A stretch of DNA of 64,000 nt from Thuidium tamariscinum (taxonomy: Eukaryota; Streptophyta; Bryopsida; Hypnales; Thuidiaceae): assembly GCA_947034885.2 (NCBI GenBank), contig OX344756.2, forward strand, positions 10,660,098 to 10,724,097. Direction: 5' to 3'. Shown here piece by piece: positions 49,989-61,076 of the stretch. The notes below the pieces were generated by a model, which saw nothing but the letters and a program-made list of their open reading frames with translations, made no database searches and was not told the DNA's origin. Within the stretch, counting starts at the first letter, position 1. The number at the start of each line of letters is the position of its first letter. The position numbers and the translations under genes are program-made.

Positions 49989-50400
49989 TTAACCCCTAAA
50001 GCCTTGGACTACATTTTTCAGTGGCAACATAGCAATTTTGGGCAGCTCACTACAAATGGAGTTTTTTAATTTTTTTTCTTTGAAATTTTTACACAACTTG
50101 TGTCCAAGGAGTAGCTTTAAGGCCCAACAATTTTCATAGCTTTTGACTACATTGTTATAGAGTTATGACATGATATGTTGTTTCCTTTGAACATTGGGCA
50201 ACTTGGGCATCAAAAACAACTTTTAAAAAAAACTTCTTCTAAGAAAATTTAAAATTTAAAATTGGTTTGTTATATTTTTATCTATGTAGAAAGCTTTGAA
50301 TGATTCCATTTCGATATATGAGTCAAAAGTTATGAGGAATTTTAGTTTGGGTACTTTGCGAGTAGTTATAGAATCTCTACTCTACAAAAAAGTTTGAAAT
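49989..50400. mobile_element. Half of a TTAA element
   Basis: Starts TTAACCCCTAAAGCC and matches, inverted, the right part of 32341-33273 and one arm of 7924-8669 (shared blocks TTTGAAATTTTTACACAAC, AAGGCCCAACAATTTTCATA). No right TTAAGGGG end was found, so it is truncated or its other end has decayed. Confidence 0.6.
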
Positions 50401-50540
50401 TCTTTATTTAATTCAATTTTTAATATTTTTTTAATTCATTTTAAAATGCATTTAGAAAATAGATGTAAAAGATTTAACATTTATTGAATCTTATCTTAAT
50501 GGAAAAAACAATTATTGGTAGGAAAGCACAGACTTTGTCC

Positions 50541-51143
50541 TACAACATTGAAGTACCAATAGTTGATCACTTAAGCAATTCTTAAACAAATTGTGTAAGT
50601 ATTATGAAGCAAGTACATTTTTTGCCAAATAGGAAGATAGGAATTATAGTGACTGCAAAATTTTCAAAATTTTCTTCCTAGAATTGAAATTACTATGATT
50701 TTTGGAAGCCAAAAAGTTGTCTTGACTACTAGCCAATGTCTACTCTTCCAATTTCAATCATAGACTAAGTCACTACAAAGAAAAGGGATGTTTTAAGTAT
50801 AATCCTAGCGATAAGATTTTAAGTAATGAACTTTTTTGGAGATTTTAAGTAAGAAATACATATCTTTCTAAAAAAATCTCCTAAAAAGGTCATTACTTAG
50901 AATCTTATCTCTAGGATTACACTTAAAACACACCTTTCTCTTGTAGTGGGTACATCCCTACAAACTACTTTCTTACTCACTAATTTGGGACATGTGTCAT
51001 GATCTAATTAAGCCCAACCTTGAAATTGAGGAAAAAATGCATTTGAAAGTTCCATTGGAAATATATTCTAGCGTTGGTTGGAAATAGCTGCACTTTGTAG
51101 GTTGAATATGGGTCCCTAGTCAAAGATGGATACTTCTATCTTA
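50541..51143. mobile_element. Inverted relative of the 40033 MITE, interrupted by a CACTA MITE
   Basis: The reverse complement aligns with 40033-40444 at several blocks (CACTTAAGCAATT, GATTTTTGGAAGCCAAAAAG, TTGGTTGGAAATAGCTGCA). Removing the nested element at 50771-50948 leaves about 425 bp. Ends are eroded. Confidence 0.55.
50771..50948. mobile_element. CACTA-type foldback MITE nested in another MITE
   Basis: Inverted arms of about 48 bp start CACTACAAAGAAAAGG and, inverted, CACTACAAGAGAAAGG. Flanks are AGT on the left and GGT on the right, a 3-bp duplication with one change. The uninterrupted relative at 40033-40444 shows a single AGT at this site. 178 bp, no ORF. Confidence 0.75.
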
Positions 51144-52169
51144 TTTGTAGTAGCTTTATAGTGTCACTTGAAGGCTCTCTATATCCACTTTTTATAGTTG
51201 GATACTTGGTGAAGTGCCATTATGGATTACAGTACATTTTCCACCTCTATGTTGTGATAGCCAAACAAAGACAATCTTGACTACTTCAATGAGTAGCCTA
51301 GCCTTAAAACATTTATAAGATTATAACTAATTGCTTTCATCTATACAAAGAAAACTTTAAAAATAGGCTTTATTTTCATCTATTTGTAATTTTCACATTA
51401 TAAATTATTCAATTTTCCATCAATAAAATTCAACAATCTCCAAATATCTTAAACTATCACTCAATATAATTTTACAAAAATTGTTGAAAAATTCATTAAA
51501 AAATTCATTAAAATCTTAACTATATATATTCAAGGTTGAAAAATTAATTCTATAGTGTCTTAAAGGTTATATCTATAAGATGATTAACATATTAATTTAA
51601 GGCTATCATTTTTCAATGACTTTGCATTCATCCAAAGTAATTCTTGAATCCTACAAAAAACTATAAATTTTCAATAAAAATTTACCTAAAATCAACTCTA
51701 AACTCCCATGTTTACAAACTACATTTTGGCAAGAGGTCAAGAGTCTAGATGGGATTGTTTTGCAAATAGGTCGACACCTACTAACCCTACGCAAAGAATC
51801 CTCAAAGTCCACGTGGGCTCAAAAATCCGCCATGTCATGAAATTCCTCATCCCAGTTGGCAGGCCCGAACTCCCGCCTTTCTACAGTACAAGTTCCTCCA
51901 CTCTCCGTCCCGCTCGAAGCCTCCGTTGATCCTCGACCCGTTGTGGAATTCTGGAAGATCGACTCACATCGCAGTGATTCCTGCGCCAATGCGCCATTTC
52001 TTCATCTTTCTTCCTCGAAACTGGTTCTCTGTTGATGTTTTTAGGGCAAAAGAGACAATTAGAGAACCCACAATCCACAAACGGTCAGTAGGTTGAAAGG
52101 CACGGACGAAAACACAAGGACAACACCAAGTCCCCTTGCGCAATTTCTTTTCGTCTTTCTATTGCAGCG
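51144..52169. promoter_or_regulatory. AT-rich spacer and upstream region of RFC4
   Basis: AT-rich to about 51700, then mixed sequence with higher GC up to the RFC4 start, presumably promoter and 5' UTR. No individual element could be assigned. Confidence 0.3.
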
Positions 52170-55100
52170 ATGGCGCCTGTGATGCAAAGCACGCAGCAGT
52201 GGGTGGAGAAATAGTACGTCGAGATCCAAACTCCCTGAAATTGTTGGAGGATTTCAGTATTGAAGTTTCTCGTTATGCTTGGAATACTCACTTTAGGGTT
52301 GAGGGTTTGATTAGCTCTTGAAATTCGAGGATTTTTTTGGTTACAGTCGACCGCGACAGGTGAAGGATGTGGCGCATCAGGAGGAGGTTGTGCGGACGCT
52401 TACTAACACGCTTGAAACTGGCAATGTAAGCTTTTTTCAGTTCTATTTCGGTGGAATGCCCATATTTTTTGTCTTTGTAAAATGGAAAATGGAAAAAGCA
52501 CACTCTACATTCTTGTATTGTAAAAATTTGTTTTTCTTCATTCTATTTTGAAAATGTAGGGTAGTATTTCTTCATTCTATTAAAAAAGATTGGAGTGCAA
52601 AATGGGAGGTTTTCATGGGATTGGGGATGTTTGGGGTTCAGTTGCCGCACTTGCTGTTTTATGGACCACCGGGGACAGGGAAGACTACCACAGCGCTTGC
52701 GATCTGCCATCAGCTTTTTGGGTACGTCTTAATATTTTTTTGCTTTGTTTTCCTTCTTCTCTGTTTCACGTATATTTAATTAAGGCCTTTAGGTGCAAAG
52801 GTTGGAAGGGTTTAAGGTTTAAGGGTTTGAGGGTTATTGGGTTTCGCTCTTTGCAGACCGGAGCTTTATAAAACTAGAGTGCTGGAATTGAACGCGAGTG
52901 ATGACCGTGGAATCAATGTCGTTCGGACCAAGATTAAGGACTTCGCTGGGGTTGCGGTCGGTGCCGGTGTTAGGTAACTTAAGATTTTCCTTTATACCTG
53001 CATGTAGCGCTTGAATATAGGGTTCTAAGGTATGTACTCTGAAGACCAACACTTTTAGTCCCGAGCGTAGCTTAAATATTCAAGTTTGTAGGCATCCTCT
53101 TGTTTGCAAAATAATGAGAATTCCAATGCTTCAAAGGATACGTCTTTTGGATACTGTATCTAAGAGTGAGGAGGATTTGAAGTTTTTCGATAGATGACCT
53201 AACATCATCACTATCTTCAGTTTTTTTGGTAGTGTTTGTCTTCATTATCAATGTGTACCCATGGTCTTAGATTTAGGGTATTTACTGGCAGTTCCTCTAC
53301 TCTCCTGTGGTTAGAGAGTACAGGTTATCTCCCGCTGGATACTGCTTGCATGCCCTTGCTTCAATCATTTCAGCACTCGAGTCGCTAATATCTAGCTAAT
53401 GAGAATTTGCATTTCGCAGCGGGTATCCATGTCCACCTTTCAAAGTTCTCATACTGGATGAAGCCGACTCCATGACTGAAGATGCACAGGTTCTACTCTA
53501 GCTCTGGTTCTTCATATATTTGGGAAAAAAAATTGACCTATGGACGGAAGGTTTTTTCCAATTTCCGTAAACAAAAGTCTTAACCCCTCAGTGCTCAATT
53601 GACCAAACTTGGCCACTTAGAAGTTGAAATAAATCATCAAGGAAGCGTCAAGGAAGTAGAAAAACGTACCAGTAGAATGAAGAAATCTTACCCTACATTT
53701 TTTTAACAGTAGAAATTTGTTTTGCAAGTTATAATTGCACTTTCTACATGAGTTCAAGCACGAAGTGGTTAAACGGGAACTCCAGTAAAGAATCTTTAAT
53801 TGCTTTTTGGCTCGGTGTGTTGCTCAGCTCATTACCGCCGCAATATTTTTTATTTTTAACTAACACACTTTCTTGAGTGTTGCTTGCGTAGAATGCTCTG
53901 CGGCGCACAATGGAAACATACTCTAAAGTCACTCGCTTTTGTTTTATCTGCAATTACGTCAGCCGGTAACTCATTTCTCATACCATCCTCAGCCCCATTT
54001 TCCTTTGGCAAAGTCTAGCTCTTCTCTACTTGGGGTTACAGATTTTATACAGAACGGTCTCCTTGATAATCCTGTTTCCTAAATTAAATTGGGAACCCTC
54101 GATTTCCATTTCATAAATTTGAAGTTATTAAACTTCGGTTTTGCATCTGAGCAGTGCCTCAAAATAAGGCTTCACCCAAGTTGCAACATCATTTGTTGTT
54201 GTGGGTCGGTTCTTATTGATACGGTTGATACTCTTTCCAGAATAATCGAGCCATTGGCATCACGGTGCGCCAAGTTCCGCTTCAAACCGCTTGTAGAAGA
54301 TGTCATGCAAAACCGTATCCAGTACATTTGTCAGGAGGAAGGGCTGAAGCTTGACCAGGAGGTGCATGCTTCTTCTGGATTTTCGTTTAGTGTCTAGAAA
54401 TTTCAGCACTCCGCTTGGCAGCAATATGCCACACCGAAGCTGATGTTTTGTTGAATGTGCAGGCTCTTTCAACATTAAGCAGAGTCTCTGAAGGCGACTT
54501 GCGTCGGGCTATCACGTATCTTCAGTGTGCTGTTCGTCTATATGGCTCCTCTGTTTCCAGTAAGGAGATCATCAGTGTTTCTGGGGTACTCCTCTCTCAC
54601 CATTAAAGTTATCTGTTTCGCCGCTGTAATGAATGCTGAGTCGAAGGAACTCTACTACTCGTTCTTGAAGAAAAGCATCACAAATGTCTGACCCATTAGA
54701 TTATCAAAGTTTTCATTTTTACGCAAACAGATGTGAGATTCATGCAGTCCTCACTTGAAGTTAATATTAGTGTAAGCAAAGGGCGTTATGCTAATGTTAG
54801 TGTGATGTTAGGATTAACTTGATAGTATATTGACATCTGTTTACATGAAGTCAGAATGAATTTGACATTAATTTAACAGTATCTTAATATTGATCAAGTG
54901 ACTTATTTTTGTCTAGCATCAACATACCTTTAATAACTTTGTGAATCTAATGGAGAGATCTTTTGAGATAAACATCAGCTAAATATCATGACAAATGCTA
55001 AATATCATTCTAAATATCATCGAGTAATGACTGTTCTTCGAGTCGTGCTCCTTTGTAGCTGTGAGCTTCTACCGTTCTAGACATTCTTGACTTATAACTT

Positions 55101-56075
55101 CTTTTGCGTCAATCCAATTTTGATTTCAGCTGTGTATCTCATCGCAGTATTCACTAGAGTTATGGATTAACATTTAGACGATTGATGAAGTGAGTGTCAT
55201 CTGTCTATCTGGTAGATTGTGCCTGACAGCGTCCTCGAAGGACTTTTGAAAGCGTGCCAAAGTGGGCAATTCGACTTGGCGCATAAAGAGGTGAAAGACA
55301 TCATTGCGGAAGGCCACCCTGTGTCTCAAATCCTCTCTCAGGTACCTCTCAGAGTGGTCTGTGAGAAGCTTTAATGGTGCTTTAATGGTGTGCATCTTTG
55401 TACATGGTATCGACCATCCTTCAGAAAGTTTCACACCTAAGAAACCTTATGTTTTTTCTAAGGTTTTGAGGTGGTCATGTGGAGACTTTCTTTGTCAAAT
55501 TTTGTTTATTATGCGACTTATACTCGCAGTGGTTCTGGTGCTATAGAAGTTGATCTCATGTGAATTTTTATTTTTCACAATATTATTGATCAAACTGATC
55601 ATTGTAAACCTCGGTTTAGGAGTGATGTATTATTATATGTGTCATATTCTATGCAATGGAAATTGGATGTACCAATTCAAAAATTAACATGAGTGTTTTT
55701 TGGACTTTGCCCCTGCAGTTGTTTGATTTCATTGTGCAGTCCCCAAATATCAGTGACCTTCAAAAAGCAAGAATTGCTGAAAGGATTGCTGAAACTGATA
55801 AGGTAATTTCGTATTATCTAAGTAACTCACTGTACTTCACAGAAGCAAAATCAGTTTTGTCTTTTTTATTTTCATCTTTTCTTTTTGTGTATACATTCTT
55901 CCAAGAGTTATGTGTAGTGACTAATCTGGTTTTAACGTTCCAAAATCTTTAAATTCTTGCGCTATTGATGTAACAGTGTCTTATCGACGGAGCAGACGAG
56001 TATCTTCAGTTAATGGATGTCGCCAGCAACACTATGCGTGCCTTATGTAATCAGACCCAGGAGTGTACTTACTGA
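52170..56075 (+). CDS. RFC4: Replication factor C subunit 4 (clamp-loader ATPase), 11 exons
   Basis: Exons: 52170-52213, 52347-52425, 52642-52721, 52857-52973, 53420-53489, 53892-53965, 54241-54361, 54463-54585, 55216-55341, 55719-55802, 55977-56075. They total 1017 nt in phase, 338 residues, the usual size. Walker A GPPGTGKT is at residues 49-56, Walker B LILDEAD at 117-123, sensor-1 ICNYVSRII near 149-157 and the RFC-box SRC at 162-164. The N-terminus [20 protein letters not shown] and the C-terminal [19 protein letters not shown] identify the plant RFC4 (yeast Rfc2) subunit. It acts in the nucleus in the RFC1-5 pentamer that loads PCNA at primer-template junctions. Intron 5 holds a 193-bp TTAA MITE. 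No defects seen; all junctions GT-AG. Confidence 0.96.
53580..53772. mobile_element. TTAA-flanked MITE in intron 5 of RFC4
   Basis: The left end TTAACCCCTCAGTGCT and the inverse of the right end, TTAACCACTTCGTGCT, match at 12 of 16 positions, with TTAA on both sides. 193 bp, no ORF, more than 80 bp from both splice sites. Confidence 0.55.
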
Positions 56076-56288
56076 TAATCCGCTTTTTGCTCAATTCCTG
56101 AGGACCAAGTGAACAGTGAGGTTCCCACAAAGTTAAATTTGAATGCATCTTGGATCCCAAAATTTTGATACAAGCTGATCCTTGATCCTTGGTTGGAATT
56201 TGAACTTGTACCTGATATCTAATGTTGTGATGCTTGAAAAAATTTGGGTATTTGGGGGCAGTTTGGGCTAAACCCTTCATGTACATCT

Positions 56289-57090
56289 GAAATTTGGCAT
56301 GTATCTAATTAACATGTATATTATGCATTTGTGAAAAATGAATGTCTATTGTAGAGATTGAAATTTGGCATGTATCTAGTTAACCCCTAAATGATTGCAT
56401 GACCATTGAATGTACACAAAAGATCTTGGGTAGGTTCATACAAAGGCATTTTTGGTTGAATGTTCTTGAAATTTTGACACCATATGTAAATATGTACCTC
56501 CTTCAAGAAAATCTATTTTTTTTTTTTGATTGGGTGCCCTAATCAAAAGTTATGTTGCCCTAAACTTTCTAAGCAGCTTGGACAGTTTTGGGTAGCTTTT
56601 GCAAAACTCCTTCATTACTTCTAAAATTTGGTAAATATGTAATTTACATGATTTAAGATGAAAATGTCAAAAAAAACATCTGTATGTAGTGTAAAAATTT
56701 CATTCTAGAAGGTATTAAAGGTTGCTGTCCCTATCAGGCAATGTAAAAAAAAACTTTTTCTTCTAACTTTGAATGTTATAATCTTTTAATTTGTATAGTC
56801 AAAGTTTTTGAAAAATTTTCCACACATTTCTATAGTAGGCTAGTTCAAATTTGTACAGTTGAATCTAGAAAAAAAATTGTTTTTTTCATTTTTTTTCACT
56901 ATTCTAGATATTGGCAATTTTCTACAATTTTTGTGAGAAATGTGCCTCGGTCCTTTAGGGATTAATAGGATATATCATGCAATTGTGAAAAATGAATTAT
57001 GTTTATTGTAGAGATTGAAATTCGGCATGTATCTAATTAATATGATATAATATGCAATTGTGAAAAAAAATTGTCTATTGTAGAGACTGA
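56289..57090. repeat. 71-bp tandem repeat split by a TTAA element
   Basis: Units beginning GAAATT[TC]GGCATGTATCTA start at 56289, 56360 and 57017. The second unit is interrupted at its internal TTAA by the insertion at 56380-56965. The first unit shows the empty site ATCTAATTAACATG. Confidence 0.75.
56380..56965. mobile_element. TTAA element (586 bp) inserted in a tandem repeat downstream of RFC4
   Basis: Ends TTAACCCCTAAATG and GGTCCTTTAGGGATTAA are inverted. The neighbouring unit of the 71-bp repeat has one TTAA at the insertion point, which shows that TTAA was duplicated on insertion. Starts about 305 bp past the RFC4 stop codon. Confidence 0.8.
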
Positions 57091-58788
57091 GATCTTATAG
57101 CAAGAAGAATTGAACTTTGCTAACCTTTCAATCTTGCTATTTGTGTATTTATTGGAAAATTAGTTGATGGATTGTCAATTGAAGCTTGTATTACAAGTCC
57201 ACTTAAAATCCTAGATTGAAGGAAACCATAGGATTAGACTGTTCCGCGGAGTAGGGTAGTGCCAACAAGCAAAGTGACACTTCCACCACTCCTTGTGCAC
57301 GAAAGATGGAAACTATAGGGTTAGATTATTCAGTGTAGTAAAGTAGTACCAAGCTGCCAACAAGCAAGGTGACACTTCCATTGCTCCTTGTGTATAAAGT
57401 CTTAGTCCCCTTGTCTCAACCCAATAGCCTTGTCTATTCATGTTACATTATTGTCCCCTTATTCATTTGTGATATTACATCTTTATTCCCTAGTCTCAAC
57501 CGATTTAGTCAACTCCATTTCCTTTAACCCCTATGCTTCACTTTTGTTGTTTTAGTGTCTTATTGAGACTTTCTATTTGAACAACATAGGAAGAGGTAAC
57601 AAGGCAAGGAAACCTTAGGTTTAGATTGTTATGTGGAGTGGAGTGGTATCAACAAGCAAGGTGAGACTTCTACAATTGATTGTTTATGAAATCTATGTAT
57701 CCCTTTCTCAACCTTGTAGCCTTGTCTATTTGAATTGCATTAATGTCCCCTCGTTCATTTCAAGTGGATTTTTGTCCCCTTGTCTCAACCAATGTTAACT
57801 CCAATTGTGTTGAATCCATTGCTTCATTTATGTTGTCTTAATGTCTACTTGAAAGTTTCTGTTGCATCAATGCAAGAGTAGGTGAGGCATATTATAAGGT
57901 GAAGCTTTTACAACTTCTTATGCATGAAATGAGGAAACCATAAGGTTAGATTGTTCTATATAGTGGAGAAGTAGATGGCTAGTAACATTGGATGATCTAC
58001 TAGTGAATTGAACACAACACAATTTGTAAATAACTTCATCTTTGCTACATAGCAACCTCAAAATTTCCAGAAGATTCATTCACATTAAATTGCCTTCTCA
58101 TGACACTCGCTCTACTATTTAAATCATCAAATTGAAAGGTAGTGAGTGATCAATCTCTTCCAAAAAATATGCTAGGGGAAACGATGGGCAACAAAAGTCG
58201 TTTCTACGGTTCTAGTGATTTGCTCTACCAAAGATGCAATAAGTCACTCGTATGCAGGCTGACACGGTCATATAGCACATTGAGGCTTGCTCAAGTTGAA
58301 GTTAACTTCCACTCCCTTTTTTGAAAGAGTCTCTTTCTTGACCCAGTGTCTTTCAGTCAAGGTAGGATCACTCAAGTCCAAACTCATTCCAAAAGAATGT
58401 TTTCATAATCCAACGAATAACTACAAATAGACGCTTGTTCAATACAATGTTCAAAATGAGGACTTTGCAATCACGGCATCAGATTAGAAAATCCAACAAT
58501 TGACTGAACTAAGGAAAGCTTCTATGAAAAGTATCACAATGAGTATGTCACATTGCCCCGACTACAAGGTGACTCTAGTATCTAATGTGCTGATATGCCA
58601 ATATGTACAAAAGCAATGGGTGTCAAAGTTCGTGATCTGTAGAACAATGAGAACTACCCTCTACCACTTGATACACTAGACAAAACCGGACAACGGTGTC
58701 AGATCTACAATGGTGCTCTCGGCAGTACCCTCATGAGCAAAGTATACATGTACAATCCAAACAGAATGAGAAGGAAAAAGGGGATACA
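57091..58788. repeat. Degenerate direct repeats and spacer between RFC4 and SPC25
   Basis: Copies of a block reading 'aaccatagg-ttaga-tgttc...gtggag-agtg-caacaagcaaggtga-acttcca' occur near 57240, 57325, 57626 and 57948, separated by 85 to 320 bp and interspersed with CTTAGTCCCCTTGTCTCAAC-type segments. From about 58100 the sequence is mixed and may be 3' UTR of the minus-strand gene. No gene recognised. Confidence 0.5.
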
Positions 58789-61076
58789 TCATTTCACTAG
58801 GTACCGAGATCTAACAGCAAGGACTTCAAACTCCCGACGCATGGATCTCACAAACCGTGATAACTCGTTGCTCTGGTTCAGCGCCTCCACAAAACCCGGC
58901 ACTGCATCCACCCAGGGCTTACAATCGACCACTGCAACACACATACGCTTGTATAAGAACATGAAAAGATATGAACTTCATGGACTGGACAACCACTTTC
59001 ACTAATCGTTCACACAAGTCACATTGAGTGTCATCTATATTAACCACTAAATGCTCAATTTAAATAGAAAATCCACTCTGGAAGCCAATTTGTCAATTAT
59101 TCTAAATTTCAAACATATTTCAAAGCGTTCAAACATGTGGGATATGTTTTCATCATTCACTGATACAATCTGTTACCTCCATTGAAGTTTTGTTTAATTT
59201 CTGTAGATATGGATGTGGCCACTATCAGCCATGTGGATAAATTAGAGGTTTATGAATGAAGACCATTGAAGGAGTAAAGGGATGAAATCAAACCGAAAAG
59301 TAGGCTATCATATGGCCATAAGCGATTGAAACTTACGCGACCAAGAGGTGGTGCTTTTATCCATACGAATAGAGAAGCTGAACACACGATCAGAGTCATG
59401 GGGATCCACATTGGTGAGGATGAACTTCACAGCTGTCAACAACGACCACTCTGACTTCAGTATAAAGACGTAGACTACGCCATGTGTTAAATGGCATATT
59501 AAATCCTCACAAGCGGACTGTGTCGCTACCAAGCATTGCCTACATACTAGTGGTTCCCAGAAGCAACGATATGCGTCAGAAAACGCGATCTCGAATGCAC
59601 AACATTATTACTCCGTATTTAGTTTCATCTTGACTCAGTGAGTTGCTGCTTTAGCGAAAGATCAAGTGCAAAGATAACTACTACAGACAGTGCAAGTTTC
59701 TGGTCCTAAAGATGACACTCTTGAAAAGCTCATACACTTACCGTCAGAGTACTCACAACGCATACTCAGTAATCGTTTGTACCACGCCGTAGCTTCATGC
59801 AACGCCTTCACTTTCTGCTTCTTATGACTCAGCTGGTCAGTGATTTCTGCAAATATTAACCCCATATTCCAAATTAGTTTTCATACAATGCCTAAAATCG
59901 TCCTTGAGTCTGGTCATGCGAGAGCGACGAGGAGTCTCAAACTGCCAAATAAACTCAAAAGAGGGGCTTGATCAAGGTGCTCGTAACCTTTAACCTGACA
60001 TAAACTTGGAGATGAGAGCTTCTCGGTCTGCTTTCAGTTTAAATAACTTGGAGGTGTGTTCATGAAGGTCTTCAAGGTCTTTATATATCTCAGAAGTCTC
60101 TTTCTCGCACTTGCTCAGCTCTTCCTGTTGCAAATCCCTCACTACATTCCAACCGCAAAATTATTCTCTTATTAAAAAATTCTAACCTCGGAATTATCAT
60201 CTTCTACTGTATTCCGACACCTCACATAATCAGTTAGAAGTCTGAGGTCATCCCCGTGCTCGTCACAGGAATTACAACAAGGCATTTTCACTCACGTTTA
60301 CAAAACCATTCATACATACCTATGGTCGTTATTCTCCCACAATAGAACCCCATTTCGTCCGCCAAATTTCATAAAACCACACGTAAACACGCGATAGAAT
60401 CAAATGCCGAGTAATCAACCAAACCTTTTTTGACGAACTGATCTTCGGCTTCCAAGCTCTTCGACCGGTTCAGTAACTGCTTGACATCCTCTACAACAAG
60501 AAAAACCTTTAAAAAAGCTCACCACACCTAAACAAAGAAAACAAGCTTACGCAAATCACAACACCCCGCAACAAAATTGAACTCGCTATCACTTTCACCC
60601 AAGGTACAGGTACCTTATCGCCAAACCTAACTTAATTAAATGCGGCACCATAAAATCTCGTCCAATAACTAAACATTGATTTTGACAGTACACCTGAACA
60701 TCAAGACTCACGTCGGTTTTAGGTCATCTACCCCCAAAAAACTTAAAAGTTTTGCATACGGCATCCAAATACCACATTCTTCGGCGCGTTGTAACCTCTT
60801 TGATATGTAAACAAGAAAATTCAAAAACATAAGCCATTGTTATAATACTAACTACACTCATCGCATAAAGTCCCATGTAGGAGTGGCGAATTTGAAGAAA
60901 CAAAAAATTCGGTCAGAGAGAAATTTCACAAGAATCCATCACAAAGTCTTACTCCAGTACATAATCCAAGAACAGAAAACTCCAGCAATCTAACCTTGGA
61001 AAGAAGCTGGAATCGAGGCCGCAGCCGCAGTGGCGTCACTCAACACGCTCTCTACTTGTGACTTCCAAGCATCCAT
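58789..61076 (-). CDS. SPC25: SPC25-like kinetochore protein (NDC80 complex), seven exons
   Basis: Exons in transcription order: 61076-60995, 60490-60425, 60290-60187, 60124-59995, 59846-59742, 59432-59337, 58931-58789. Total 726 nt, 241 residues, all phases consistent. The C-terminal half matches the Spc25 RWD domain: LHEATAWYKRLLSMRCEY, KFILTNVDPHDSDRVFSFSI, LVDCKPWVDAVPGFVEALNQ and FVRSMRREFEVL. A coiled-coil exon (EELSKCEKETSEIYKDLEDL onward) precedes it. Spc25 pairs with Spc24 and anchors NDC80 to the inner kinetochore. At 241 residues it is shorter than the roughly 300 of flowering-plant homologues, mostly because of a shorter N-terminal coil. The upstream end of exon 3 (acceptor in an unusual purine-rich context) and the start codon are the weak points; an extra 5' exon is possible. 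Convergent with RFC4. Confidence 0.8.
60740..60823. repeat. Fragment of the AGGTAGGTACACCC MITE in SPC25 intron 1
   Basis: Shares TTTTGCATACGGCATCCAAA and TTCTTCGGCGCGTTGTAAC with the MITEs at 761 and 14143; the left end is degraded to ACCCCCAAAAAAC and the right end is missing or unrecognisable. Confidence 0.55.

Noticed and set aside
60313..60376. Possible extra SPC25 exon reading LADEMGFYCGRITTI on the minus strand
   Set aside because: It ends at a good donor but has no AG acceptor in front of it, and the neighbouring exons join in phase without it.
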